Shown: positions 32,279 through 39,814 of the stretch, in pieces | How positions within the stretch are numbered: the first letter of the stretch is position 1 | How the letters are laid out: the number at the start of each line of letters is the position of its first letter | Origin: Bradyrhizobium sp. YR681 | GTDB lineage: Bacteria > Pseudomonadota > Alphaproteobacteria > Rhizobiales > Xanthobacteraceae | Direction of reading: 5' to 3' | Assembly (NCBI RefSeq): GCF_000282615.1 | Contig: NZ_AKIY01000262.1 | Span: 1 to 43,481, forward strand | Length of the DNA: 43,481 nt | Position numbers and translations under genes: made by a program | The notes under the pieces: generated by a model | Told to the model about the DNA's origin: nothing | What the model saw: only the letters and a program-made list of their open reading frames with translations | Databases searched by the model: none

Positions 32279-32291
32279 TGAACAATGTTCA
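32279..32291. promoter_or_regulatory. TetR operator, copy 1
   Basis: TGAACAATGTTCA, a perfect 13-base palindrome, is located 17 bases before the start codon of tetR and 23 bases before that of the divergent small gene. It is identical to copy 2; the centres are 30 bases apart, about three helical turns, which suits two TetR dimers on the same DNA face. Confidence 0.75.
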
Positions 32292-32307
32292 CGTGAGTAG
32301 CTCTAAA

Positions 32308-32937
32308 ATGAACAATGTTCAAGAAGAATCGCTGCGCGACCAAAAAAAATTTCGGAGGCGGCTTCAGATCCTGGAGATCGCCCGCAACATCATTGCGACT
32401 AAAGGTTTGAGATCGTTGAAGGTTCGGGACGTTGCGGAGGCCGCCGGCTGCTCGGTCGGCAGCATCTATAACGAGTTTGGCGACTTCGACGGGGTGATCC
32501 TGACCGTCAATCGGGAGACAGTCCAGGCGCTGACAGTGCGGCTTGAGGGCGTTCCGACCGAAGATCCCGTCCGCCAGCTCTACGGGCTGGCTGCGACCTA
32601 TCTCGAATTTTTCGCCGAGCACGCCAATCTGCTGCGGTCGCTGTTCGAGCATCGGATTGAGGACGACCGGCCCTATCCCGACGACATCCTTCAGATGGTG
32701 ATGGACGCCTTCGCGCTGATGCACGCGCCCTTGGTGCGGCTGCTCCCGGATGCGGATGACGTGAAGATCGCGCTGTTGTCGCGCACCCTGTTTTCAGCGG
32801 TGCACGGCATCATCTCGCTCGGCCTCGAGGAGCGCATGGTGGCCGTGCCGCCCCAGATGCTGCGTCAGCAGGTCGATCAGTTCGTCGACGTGCATCTTGC
32901 GGGTCTTGGGATTGTGCCGTCCGCGCGGTCAGCTTGA
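32308..32937 (+). CDS. TetR family transcriptional regulator
   Basis: A 209-residue repressor. The N-terminal HTH is LKVRDVAEAAGCSVGSIYNE at about residues 38-57, after RRRLQILEIARNIIATKGLR. The C-terminal helical domain (LYGLAATYLEFFAEHANLLR, RTLFSAVHGIISLGLEERM) probably binds an acyl-type or other hydrophobic ligand. The ATG at 32308 overlaps the second palindrome, giving a built-in autorepression site. The frame is open further upstream, but those residues are not TetR-like. It faces the small basic protein gene and, beyond it, the phospholipid-recycling fusion, so lipid homeostasis is a reasonable guess for its regulon. Confidence 0.9.
   Translation: MNNVQEESLRDQKKFRRRLQILEIARNIIATKGLRSLKVRDVAEAAGCSVGSIYNEFGDFDGVILTVNRETVQALTVRLEGVPTEDPVRQLYGLAATYLEFFAEHANLLRSLFEHRIEDDRPYPDDILQMVMDAFALMHAPLVRLLPDADDVKIALLSRTLFSAVHGIISLGLEERMVAVPPQMLRQQVDQFVDVHLAGLGIVPSARSA
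32309..32321. promoter_or_regulatory. TetR operator, copy 2, overlapping the tetR start codon
   Basis: A second exact TGAACAATGTTCA. Its first two bases are the TG of the tetR start codon, so the operator encodes the residues Met-Asn-Asn-Val-Gln. Binding here would block both transcription and access to the start region. Confidence 0.75.
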
Positions 32938-32962
32938 TAGGGCGAAGCAGGCCGGCCCGGCG

Positions 32963-33085
32963 CTACCATTGATATCGCAGGCTCGCAGTGCCGGAATAAG
33001 TGGTGCTGCGTGCCGCGAACTCGCCGTCGAATTTGGCCGACAGGGCAACGCCCATCGCGTCGCGAAGCATCAGGCGCAATCGCAT
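32963..33085 (-). pseudogene. Remnant of an autotransporter beta-barrel C-terminus
   Basis: Reading the minus strand to the TAG at 32963-32965 gives ALSAKFDGEFAARSTTYSG followed by TASLRYQW. An AKFDGEFA turn followed by a last amphipathic strand ending in an aromatic residue is the hallmark of autotransporter barrels in this bacterial group. Upstream, similarity ends after about 35 codons, and a stop codon lies at 33092-33094. No start codon context or passenger domain is present. It is best explained as the surviving tail of a deleted outer-membrane protein gene between tetR and the GGDEF gene. Confidence 0.6.
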
Positions 33086-33128
33086 ACGGACTCAGGCGAA
33101 CCCGGCTTGATGCACGCGCGGCGCGGTC

Positions 33129-34418
33129 TCAGCCTCTCGCCACGGCGGCTTCGCGTGGCCGTGCAGCGACAAGGACGACGTCCGGCCGCCCGCTGTCGAC
33201 CTGAACCCGGTTGCGTCCCTTCTCCTTGGCGCGATAGCAGGCTGCGTCCGCACGCCGCATCGCGTCCTCGAGCGTCGTCTGGCCGTCTGCAATGCAGGCA
33301 ACGCCGATGCTGGCGGTCACCGCAAAGCAACGATCGTCCCAAGCGAAGCTGAACAGCTCCAGCGCCCGTCGCAGCCGTTCGGCGATATCGACGGCGTTCG
33401 CAGGCGGGCACTGCGGCAGGATCAGGCCGAATTCGTCGCCGCCGAGCCTAGCCACCATATCATGCGGCCGCCGGTCATGTTGCAGCAGGCCGGAGACTTG
33501 GCAGAGCAGGCGGTCGCCGGCGAGATGGCCGCAGCTGTCGTTGACGTTCTTGAACTGGTCGAGGTCGAGCAGGACCAGCGCAAGCGAGCCGGCTGCAATA
33601 TTATCAAGCTCGCTTTGCAGCCGCGCCTCGAAGGCGCGGCGGTTGGCAAGGCCGGTCAGCCAGTCGTGCGATGCCTGCCAGGCGAGGCGCTCCTTCTCGT
33701 CATGCAAGGCATCTTCGAAGGCATGTCGTTGCCGTACCAATCGCCGCGTGTGCCAGATCAGGAGCAGGATCAGCGTCAAGGCGGTGACGATGTTGATGCA
33801 GGTTAGCGTCATCTTGATGGCGCGGGAGCCTTCGCCGAGGACGGTGGAGAAGCGGTTGGCGTGCACCGTGAATTGTGTGTTGAGCTCAGAGAGTCGCGAC
33901 GACAGGAATTGCAGGCGGCTGCTGTCGCGAATTGGGCCCTTCTCCAGCTCGGACCGGATCACCTCGCCGAACACGCTCAGCTCCAGCAGCATGGGGTCGG
34001 TGGCCGTCCACTCGCGGATCGCTTCCTGAAGGAAGCTGACGCGGTTGAAATAGCGGAACAGCCAGATCAGGCCCGGCACGTCATCGGGATGGTTGCCACC
34101 TTGCAGGAAGCCGATGCGGGCGGCCTCGACGTCGACAGGATCGCGCTCCAGCGCCCAGCGCGCAAACTCGTCGCCGATGGGAACGGCGAGAGACGCCTCG
34201 TATTGCGCGAACTGGCCCTTGTCGCCCGAATGCAGATAGAGGTTGAGGAAATAGACGGCGTTCTTCTGCGAGCGCGACCACAGCGCCTCGCCCGCGACAT
34301 AGGCGCGGACCGACGACATCACCTCGAGGCTGAATCCCGCAATCGCCGCCTGCAGCACGACGACCATCACGAAAGGCGAGACGAGCTTGATGACGTGAAG
34401 GAAGCTGTGTCCCTTCAT
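33129..34418 (-). CDS. Membrane-bound diguanylate cyclase (GGDEF)
   Basis: A 429-residue protein. Two hydrophobic helices (about 10-32 and 212-232) enclose a periplasmic segment of about 180 residues with no recognised sensor family. After a linker, the GGDEF domain starts DWLTGLANRRAFEARL; LGGDEFG near 325-331 is intact, as is the inhibitory RxxD site (RPHD) five residues before it. ASIGVACIADGQTTLEDAMR and ADAACYRAKEKGRN complete the domain. It should make cyclic-di-GMP from two GTP. No EAL domain is present. The ATG at 34418 starts at the first helix; longer in-frame starts have no similarity. Confidence 0.88.
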   Translation of the reverse strand: MKGHSFLHVIKLVSPFVMVVVLQAAIAGFSLEVMSSVRAYVAGEALWSRSQKNAVYFLNLYLHSGDKGQFAQYEASLAVPIGDEFARWALERDPVDVEAARIGFLQGGNHPDDVPGLIWLFRYFNRVSFLQEAIREWTATDPMLLELSVFGEVIRSELEKGPIRDSSRLQFLSSRLSELNTQFTVHANRFSTVLGEGSRAIKMTLTCINIVTALTLILLLIWHTRRLVRQRHAFEDALHDEKERLAWQASHDWLTGLANRRAFEARLQSELDNIAAGSLALVLLDLDQFKNVNDSCGHLAGDRLLCQVSGLLQHDRRPHDMVARLGGDEFGLILPQCPPANAVDIAERLRRALELFSFAWDDRCFAVTASIGVACIADGQTTLEDAMRRADAACYRAKEKGRNRVQVDSGRPDVVLVAARPREAAVARG

Positions 34419-34615
34419 CGAAGACGCTGTTCTGCGAAACACCCTACGTTCCCCAAATCGATCAACGACCCCAGCGGAGCGTTGCGCCTGCAACGCCAAG
34501 TAGAGGAGAAGGTTGCTTAACTCGACCTGAAAAGTGCGTCGGACCGCATCGCAGGGTGAAGGCGTTGTGAAGCGGATGCGCGCAGATTGTCGTAAATGCC
34601 GACTAACCGGAACTG

Positions 34616-34643
34616 GCACGGCATTGACGCAACAATGCCGTGC
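34616..34643. terminator. 10-bp perfect inverted repeat downstream of pncB
   Basis: GCACGGCATT (34616-34625) and AATGCCGTGC (34634-34643) form a stem with an 8-base loop, 44 bases beyond the stop of pncB on its strand. No T-run follows, so it may be a weak terminator, an mRNA-stabilising hairpin, or an operator of the GGDEF gene, which lies further downstream. Confidence 0.4.
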
Positions 34644-34687
34644 ATTCGTCCTGCGCGATTGACCTGATCGATAGGGGGGAGGCGGCG

Positions 34688-35992
34688 CTAGACCAGCACC
34701 GGCTTGCGCACGCGACCCGCATCGCCGAACACGCGCAGGTAACGCTCGATCTCCGAGGGCAGGCCGGTCGCCTTTTCCGGATTGTCGGAGAGCTTGACCG
34801 CCGGATGGCCGTCGGCCGACGACACTTTGCAGACCAGCGAGATCGGATCGAGATTGAACGAGCCGTCCGGGGTGCAGCCGACGAAGTCGTTGGTGAGGTT
34901 GGTGCCCCAGCCGAAGGAGAGCCGCACCCGTCCGGAGAAGTGGTGATAGGTCTCCTCGATCGAGCCGACATCCATCGCGTCGGAGAACACCAGCAGCTTG
35001 TCTTTGGGATTGCGGCCTTTCTTCTCCCACCAGGCGATGATCTCCTCGCCGGCCTGGATCGGCGGCGCGCTGTCGGGGCGGAAGCCGGTCCAGTCCGCGA
35101 CCCATTCCGGCGCATCGCGCAGGAAGGCTTTTGTGCCGAAGGCATCGGGCAGTGCGATCAGGAGGTTGCCACCATAGGTCTGGCGCCACTGGTCGAGGAT
35201 GCGATAGGGCGCCCAGCGCAATTCCTCGTCGTCCTTGGCAAGCGCCGCGGCGACCATCGGCAGCTCATGCGCGTTGGTGCCGATGGCCTCGAGATCGTTG
35301 TCCATCGCGAGCAGCACGTTGGAGGTGCCGATGAAGGAGGGGCCGAGGCCTTCCTTCACGGCCTCGACGCACCAGCGCTGCCAGAGGAAACCGTGGCGGC
35401 GGCGGGTGCCGAAGTCGGACAGCCGCAAATTCTCCAGCTTGCGCAGCCGCTCGACCTTGGTCCACAGCTTGGCCTTGGCGCGGGCATAGAGCACGTCGAG
35501 CTCGAAGCGGCCGCGGCCCTTGATCGCCGCGCGCGAGCGCAGCTCGTTGAGGATTGCGAGCGCCGGAATCTCCCACATCGTGGTGTGGGTCCACGGCCCG
35601 TGGAAATGGATCTCGTACTGGCCCTCGACCTTGCGCAGCTCGTATTCGGGCAGGCGGAATTCGGCCAGCCAACGGATGAAATCCGCCGAGAACATGTGGG
35701 TCTTGCCGTAGAAGGTGTTACCGGCAAGCCAGATCAGCTCTTTCTTGGTGAAGCGGATGGTACGGGCGTGGTCGAGCTGGGCGCGCAGCTCGCCCTCGTC
35801 GATGATCTCGGCGAGCCGGACATGGCGCGAGCGGTTGATGACCGAGAAGGTCACCTGCCGATTCGGGTAATCTTCCCGAATCATCTGCAACATCAATAGC
35901 TTGTAAAAGTCGGTATCAAGCAGGCTGCGGATGATGGGATCCAGCCGCCAGCTGTGATTGTAGGTCCGGCTCGCAATATCGGTCACTGTCAT
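34688..35992 (-). CDS. pncB: Nicotinate phosphoribosyltransferase PncB
   Basis: A 434-residue cytoplasmic enzyme that makes nicotinate mononucleotide from nicotinate and PRPP for NAD salvage. Family segments are SLLDTDFYKLLMLQMI near the N-terminus, WLAGNTFYG, FGTRRRHGFLWQRW, FIGTSNVLLAMDNDLEAIGT and KLLVFSDAMDVGSIEETYHH. Length and motifs agree with the bacterial PncB type 1. The ATG at 35992 has no strong ribosome binding site. It is a single gene, separated from the GGDEF gene by about 270 bases and back-to-back in orientation with nothing linked. It may be functionally related to nicotinate use but is far from the NicC-like gene. Confidence 0.94.
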   Translation of the reverse strand: MTVTDIASRTYNHSWRLDPIIRSLLDTDFYKLLMLQMIREDYPNRQVTFSVINRSRHVRLAEIIDEGELRAQLDHARTIRFTKKELIWLAGNTFYGKTHMFSADFIRWLAEFRLPEYELRKVEGQYEIHFHGPWTHTTMWEIPALAILNELRSRAAIKGRGRFELDVLYARAKAKLWTKVERLRKLENLRLSDFGTRRRHGFLWQRWCVEAVKEGLGPSFIGTSNVLLAMDNDLEAIGTNAHELPMVAAALAKDDEELRWAPYRILDQWRQTYGGNLLIALPDAFGTKAFLRDAPEWVADWTGFRPDSAPPIQAGEEIIAWWEKKGRNPKDKLLVFSDAMDVGSIEETYHHFSGRVRLSFGWGTNLTNDFVGCTPDGSFNLDPISLVCKVSSADGHPAVKLSDNPEKATGLPSEIERYLRVFGDAGRVRKPVLV

Positions 35993-36071
35993 GGCCGAAT
36001 TCTAGCGTGGCCGCCCGCGCGCAACCAGTGGGTTTGGCGAGGGGCTGGGCTTCCGCGAGGGAGGCGTTGGC

Positions 36072-36992
36072 TCAGGCGTCCGTGACGGCCGCGACCGCCA
36101 TCTCGAGCTGGCTCCTGATCCAGCGATGGGCCGGATCTTTCTGGTAGCGCTGGTGCCAGACCATGAACATCGGCAGCTCGGCCAGCGTGCGCGTGCGCGA
36201 GGCCAGCGGTATCGGCGTTTGCGCGAAACCGCGCATGACGTCGGAAGCGAGCAGGCTCGGCATGCTCGCCAGCATCTGCGAGCCGCGCAGGAAGGACGGC
36301 ACACCGGAGAAGCTCGGCACCGAGATCGCGATGTCGCGATGAAAACCGTTCGCCGCCAGCCGGCGATCGAAGTCGAGCCGCTCATTGTCGGTATAGACGA
36401 CCGTGATGTGGCGCGCCGCGAGATAGGCGGCGCGGCTGGTTGGCGCCGCCCGCGCCCTGGGATCGAAGTAGCAGACGTAGTGATCGCTGAGCAGCCGCTT
36501 CTGCACGATGTCGACGCCGGACGGCGGCAGCGGCGTGATCAGGAGGTCGCACCGGTTCTCGCGCAGCATCGCTGGAGAGGGGGATTGCGAGGGGATCACA
36601 CGCAGGTTCAGGCTCTTCACCTGTTCGGCGACATGACCGAAGAAGCGTGGCAGCAGCAGGTCGCGCTGGAAGTCGTTGGCGGCGATCGTCAGCGACAGCT
36701 GGGCCTGCGCCGGTGCGAAGCTGACGCCGCCGGCAAAGCTGCGCATCTCGTCGATCAGCGCGCGTGCTTTCGCCGCGAGCGCCTGCGCATGCGCGGTGGC
36801 GACGATGCCGCGGCCGGATTTGGCGAACAGCGGATCGCCGGCAATCCGCCGCAGCTTGTTGAGGCCGTGGCTGACGGCCGATTGCGTCAGGCCGAGCCGC
36901 GTTGCCGCCGCCGTCACCGAGCCCTCCTCCAGCACGGCCAGGAACAGTGCGAGGGCGTGGCCGTCGAGGGCCAAATGATCGATTTCTTTCAT
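36072..36992 (-). CDS. LysR family transcriptional regulator divergent from pcaHG
   Basis: A 306-residue regulator. The N-terminal winged HTH is LALFLAVLEEGSVTAAATRL then LTQSAVSHGLNKLRRIAGD. The C-terminal PBP-fold domain (LSLTIAANDFQRDLLLPRFF onward) binds the inducer. The sequence is of the NodD/NahR-like group rather than of the classical PcaQ type. Two ATG codons (36992 and 37001) compete; neither has a strong ribosome binding site. It is divergent from pcaH across about 100 AT-rich bases, the standard arrangement for a LysR activator of its neighbour. Protocatechuate or beta-carboxymuconate as inducer is a guess. Confidence 0.88.
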   Translation of the reverse strand: MKEIDHLALDGHALALFLAVLEEGSVTAAATRLGLTQSAVSHGLNKLRRIAGDPLFAKSGRGIVATAHAQALAAKARALIDEMRSFAGGVSFAPAQAQLSLTIAANDFQRDLLLPRFFGHVAEQVKSLNLRVIPSQSPSPAMLRENRCDLLITPLPPSGVDIVQKRLLSDHYVCYFDPRARAAPTSRAAYLAARHITVVYTDNERLDFDRRLAANGFHRDIAISVPSFSGVPSFLRGSQMLASMPSLLASDVMRGFAQTPIPLASRTRTLAELPMFMVWHQRYQKDPAHRWIRSQLEMAVAAVTDA

Positions 36993-37096
36993 GTAATTCA
37001 TTATAATCGATCTATTTATCTTGAGAATAGGCCGGCCCATGATCTCCCGATAAACCGCGCGCCCGGACCCGGGCGCCACAGGGAGAGACAACGCCG

Positions 37097-37885
37097 ATGA
37101 ATGCCCAGGCGCCAGCCTTGCAGGATCCCCGCCTCAACCGTCCCGAGCCCTTTGCGCCACCGCTCGGCGACGGCGGCTTCTTCCAGCGCGACCGCTCGAT
37201 CCATCCGCCCGCGCATGCGCCCGGCTACAAATCCTCGGTGCTGCGCTCGCCGCGCCAGGCACTGCTCTCGATCGAGAATTCGGTCTCGGAGATCACGGGG
37301 CCGGTGTTCGGCCACAACGACCTCGGGCCGCTCGACAACGATCTGATCCGCAACTACGCCAAGGACGGCGACCCGGTCGGCGAGCGCATCATCGTCCATG
37401 GCCGCGTGCTGGACGAGACCGGTCGCGGCGTGCCGAACACGCTGGTCGAGTTCTGGCAGGCTAATGCCGGCGGCCGCTATCGGCACAAGAAGGACACCTA
37501 TCTCGCCCCGATCGATCCGAATTTTGGCGGCTGCGGCCGCGCGCTGACCGACGACACCGGCTATTACTACTTCCGCACCGTGAAGCCGGGCCCCTATCCC
37601 TGGCGCAACTTCGTCAACAGCTGGCGTCCCGCCCACATCCACTTCTCGGTGTTCGGCTCGGGCTTCGCGCAGCGGCTGATCACGCAGATGTATTTCGAGG
37701 GCGACCCGCTGATTCCGGTCTGCCCGATCCTGACGACGATCCCGGACAAGGACGCGCTCGACCGCCTGGTCGCGCCGCTCGACCTCAACGCCTCGACCCC
37801 GTTCGACTCGCTCGCCTACCGCTTCGACATCGTCTTGCGCGGCCAGCGCTCCACCTATTTTGAAAATCGCACCGCGGGAAACTGA
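37097..37885 (+). CDS. pcaH: Protocatechuate 3,4-dioxygenase beta subunit PcaH
   Basis: A 262-residue iron-binding subunit of the intradiol dioxygenase that cleaves protocatechuate to 3-carboxy-cis,cis-muconate in the cytoplasm. The Fe(III) ligands are all visible: Y128 in ANAGGRYRH, Y167 in PGPYPWRN, and H180 and H182 in WRPAHIHFS. Their spacing (39, 13, 2) equals that of the Pseudomonas enzyme. A GGGAGAG site precedes the ATG. pcaG begins 4 bases after its stop. The downstream steps (pcaB, C, D, I, J, F) are not in the window. Confidence 0.96.
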   Translation: MNAQAPALQDPRLNRPEPFAPPLGDGGFFQRDRSIHPPAHAPGYKSSVLRSPRQALLSIENSVSEITGPVFGHNDLGPLDNDLIRNYAKDGDPVGERIIVHGRVLDETGRGVPNTLVEFWQANAGGRYRHKKDTYLAPIDPNFGGCGRALTDDTGYYYFRTVKPGPYPWRNFVNSWRPAHIHFSVFGSGFAQRLITQMYFEGDPLIPVCPILTTIPDKDALDRLVAPLDLNASTPFDSLAYRFDIVLRGQRSTYFENRTAGN

Positions 37886-37889
37886 GTCC

Positions 37890-38516
37890 ATGCCGCAGCC
37901 ACTCAACTACCTCAAGGAAACCGCGTCGCAGACCGCCGGACCCTACGTCCATATCGGCCTGATCCCGGCCATGGCCGGCTTTGACATCTTCGACAAGAAT
38001 TTTTCCAACGCGCTGGTGACGCCGGACACCAGGGGCGAACGGATCACGCTGGAGGGCAAAGTGCTCGACGGCAGCGGCTCGCCACTGCGCGACGTGCTGC
38101 TGGAAATCTGGCAGGCCAATGCGGCCGGCCGCTACAACCATCCGGCCGATCGCTCGGCCGGCGCGCTGGACGAGGAGTTTCGCGGCTGGGGCCGCGGCGG
38201 CTCCGACTTCGACAGCGGGCTTGTCACCTTCGAGACCATCAAGCCCGGCGCCGTCACCGACAAGGCGGGGCGCAAATGCGCGCCGCACGTCAATGTCTGG
38301 ATCGTCGCGCGCGGCATCAACATCGGCCTCAACACGCGGCTCTATTTCTCGGACGAGGAGGCCGCCAACGCCGCCGATCCCGTGCTCAACCTGGTCGAGC
38401 CGCCGGTGCGCCGCAAGACCCTGATCGCCACGCGCAGCGAGCGTGCGGGCAAGGTCGTGTACGCCTTCACGATCCATCTGCAGGGGCCGGACGAGACGGT
38501 GTTCTTCGACGTCTAG
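37890..38516 (+). CDS. pcaG: Protocatechuate 3,4-dioxygenase alpha subunit PcaG
   Basis: A 208-residue partner of PcaH. It shares the intradiol fold (ITLEGKVLDGSGSPLRDVLL, EIWQANAAGRYNHPAD, APHVNVWIVARGINIGLNTR) but lacks the paired His iron ligands, as expected for the alpha subunit. ETASQTAGPYVHIGL at the N-terminus is the alpha-specific start that helps form the active site. ATG 37890 lies 4 bases after the pcaH stop; in-frame residues before it overlap pcaH and are not family-like. The strong hairpin at 38535-38566 follows. Confidence 0.96.
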   Translation: MPQPLNYLKETASQTAGPYVHIGLIPAMAGFDIFDKNFSNALVTPDTRGERITLEGKVLDGSGSPLRDVLLEIWQANAAGRYNHPADRSAGALDEEFRGWGRGGSDFDSGLVTFETIKPGAVTDKAGRKCAPHVNVWIVARGINIGLNTRLYFSDEEAANAADPVLNLVEPPVRRKTLIATRSERAGKVVYAFTIHLQGPDETVFFDV

Positions 38517-38534
38517 TTCATCCGAACCGGAATG

Positions 38535-38566
38535 GGATCGGCCCCATCCGAGGATGAGGCCGATCC
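38535..38566 (+). terminator. Terminator-like hairpin after pcaG
   Basis: GGATCGGCC (38535-38543) pairs perfectly with GGCCGATCC (38558-38566). The inner CATCC/GGATG pair extends the stem with one mismatch. It begins 19 bases after the pcaG stop and is followed by TGTTGT. It separates pcaHG from the convergent NTF2-like gene. Confidence 0.7.
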
Positions 38567-38617
38567 TGTTGTCGCGGGGAAGCTTGCGTCGCCGTGTGCA
38601 TGCCGGCGACGTGCCAA

Positions 38618-39007
38618 CTAGAATCCCGTCGGGCCCACGGCGCCGATCCAGTGCTTGACTTTGGTGGGATCCCTTTCGTCCATGTAGAAGAAATGGACCA
38701 TGGTCGGCCGCACGGGCGCGATCTTGGGGTCGTCGAAGCGCATCGAGACCTCGCCGCGAAAGATCTTGAGCTGCGGGCTGTCCCAATATTCGATGACGTC
38801 GTGCAGCGCGGTGAAGCCGCGGTCGATGAACTGCCGCAGATTGTTGCGGATCGTCTCGCGGCCGTGCCAGTCGGCGACGCCGAGATTGCAGATGGCGTCT
38901 TCGGCGAAGCAGTCGAAGCCCTTGCCGAACGTCTTGTCGTCGATCTCCCTCCACATTGCCAGAAGCCAGTCCGGCGGCGCGGTCTTGGTGAAAGTCTTCG
39001 TGCTCAT
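38618..39007 (-). CDS. Nuclear transport factor 2 (SnoaL-like) family protein
   Basis: A 129-residue cytoplasmic protein of the NTF2/SnoaL-like fold: PPDWLLAMWREIDDKTFGKG, FDCFAEDAICNLGVADWHGR, ETIRNNLRQFIDRGFTALHD, then MVHFFYMDERDPTKVKHWIG. Members include ester-bond isomerases, dehydratases and many unknowns; no catalytic dyad can be named here. A strong AGGAGG precedes the ATG. It lies 32 bases after the DJ-1-type gene on the same strand, so both are probably co-transcribed and controlled by the divergent GlxA-type regulator. Confidence 0.75.
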   Translation of the reverse strand: MSTKTFTKTAPPDWLLAMWREIDDKTFGKGFDCFAEDAICNLGVADWHGRETIRNNLRQFIDRGFTALHDVIEYWDSPQLKIFRGEVSMRFDDPKIAPVRPTMVHFFYMDERDPTKVKHWIGAVGPTGF

Positions 39008-39039
39008 CGTTTCCTCCTACGGATATGAGGCCTTGCGAA

Positions 39040-39753
39040 TTAGCCGCTTGGCGTGACGATCCCGAGCCGCGCGGCCACCCGCCGGGCGGTGGCTTCCCGT
39101 TGCGCGGTGATGTCGGCGACCGCACGCTTTGCCTGGTCGAGAATGGCGCCGGGGGCACGCTCCGGTGTGCCGCTGTCGAACGGTGGCTCCGGCGCATATT
39201 GCATGTAGAGCTGGATCGCGCGCGCCGCGTCGTCGCCGCGCAGCTCGGCCGCGAGCCGCAGGGCTCCGTCAATTCCGGCGGTGACCCCGGCGGCGAAGAT
39301 CCAGTTGTCGTCGACCACGACCCGCTCGTTGACGGGAATGGCGCCGAACAACGGCAGCAGATGGAACGAGGCCCAATGGGTCGTCGCCCGCCGACCCCGG
39401 AGCAGGCCCGCCGCGCCGAGCAGCAAGGCGCCGGTGCACACGGAGAATACGCTGCGTGCGCCTGCGACCTGCTGCGTGATCCAGGCCAGAATTTCCTCGT
39501 TGTCCATCAGTGCTTCCTGGCCGAAGCCGCCCGGCACGTGCAACACGTCGAGCTGGGGTGCCTCCGCAAGCGTCGCATCCGGCGTCAAGCGCAGGCCTTT
39601 GACGTCGCGAACGGGGGCGGTCGTCCTGGCATAGACGCGATAAGTCGCGTTCGGAATGCGCGACAGCACCTCGAAGGGGCCGGTCAGGTCGATCTGGTCG
39701 AGGCCGTCGAACAACAGGGAGCCGATTTGCAGGTGCGTCTCATGCGGGATCAT
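39040..39753 (-). CDS. DJ-1/PfpI family protein, isonitrile hydratase-like
   Basis: A 237-residue single-domain protein. LFDGLDQIDLTGPFEVLSRI and LHVPGGFGQEALMDNEEIL are typical of the InhA (isonitrile hydratase) branch. SVFSVCTGALLLGAAGLL carries the nucleophilic Cys106, and FAAGVTAGIDGALRL follows. The known InhA hydrates isonitriles to N-substituted formamides; many relatives have unknown activity. The ATG at 39753 was chosen because the 48 in-frame residues before it overlap the divergent regulator gene and are not family-like. It is divergent from a GlxA-type regulator with the same fold (61-base gap) and followed by the NTF2-like gene. Confidence 0.82.
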   Translation of the reverse strand: MIPHETHLQIGSLLFDGLDQIDLTGPFEVLSRIPNATYRVYARTTAPVRDVKGLRLTPDATLAEAPQLDVLHVPGGFGQEALMDNEEILAWITQQVAGARSVFSVCTGALLLGAAGLLRGRRATTHWASFHLLPLFGAIPVNERVVVDDNWIFAAGVTAGIDGALRLAAELRGDDAARAIQLYMQYAPEPPFDSGTPERAPGAILDQAKRAVADITAQREATARRVAARLGIVTPSG

Positions 39754-39814
39754 GGGTTTTGCTCTCAACTCGAAACTGGACAGCGGCAATCTAACCGGGC
39801 AGGCTGTGGCGGTA

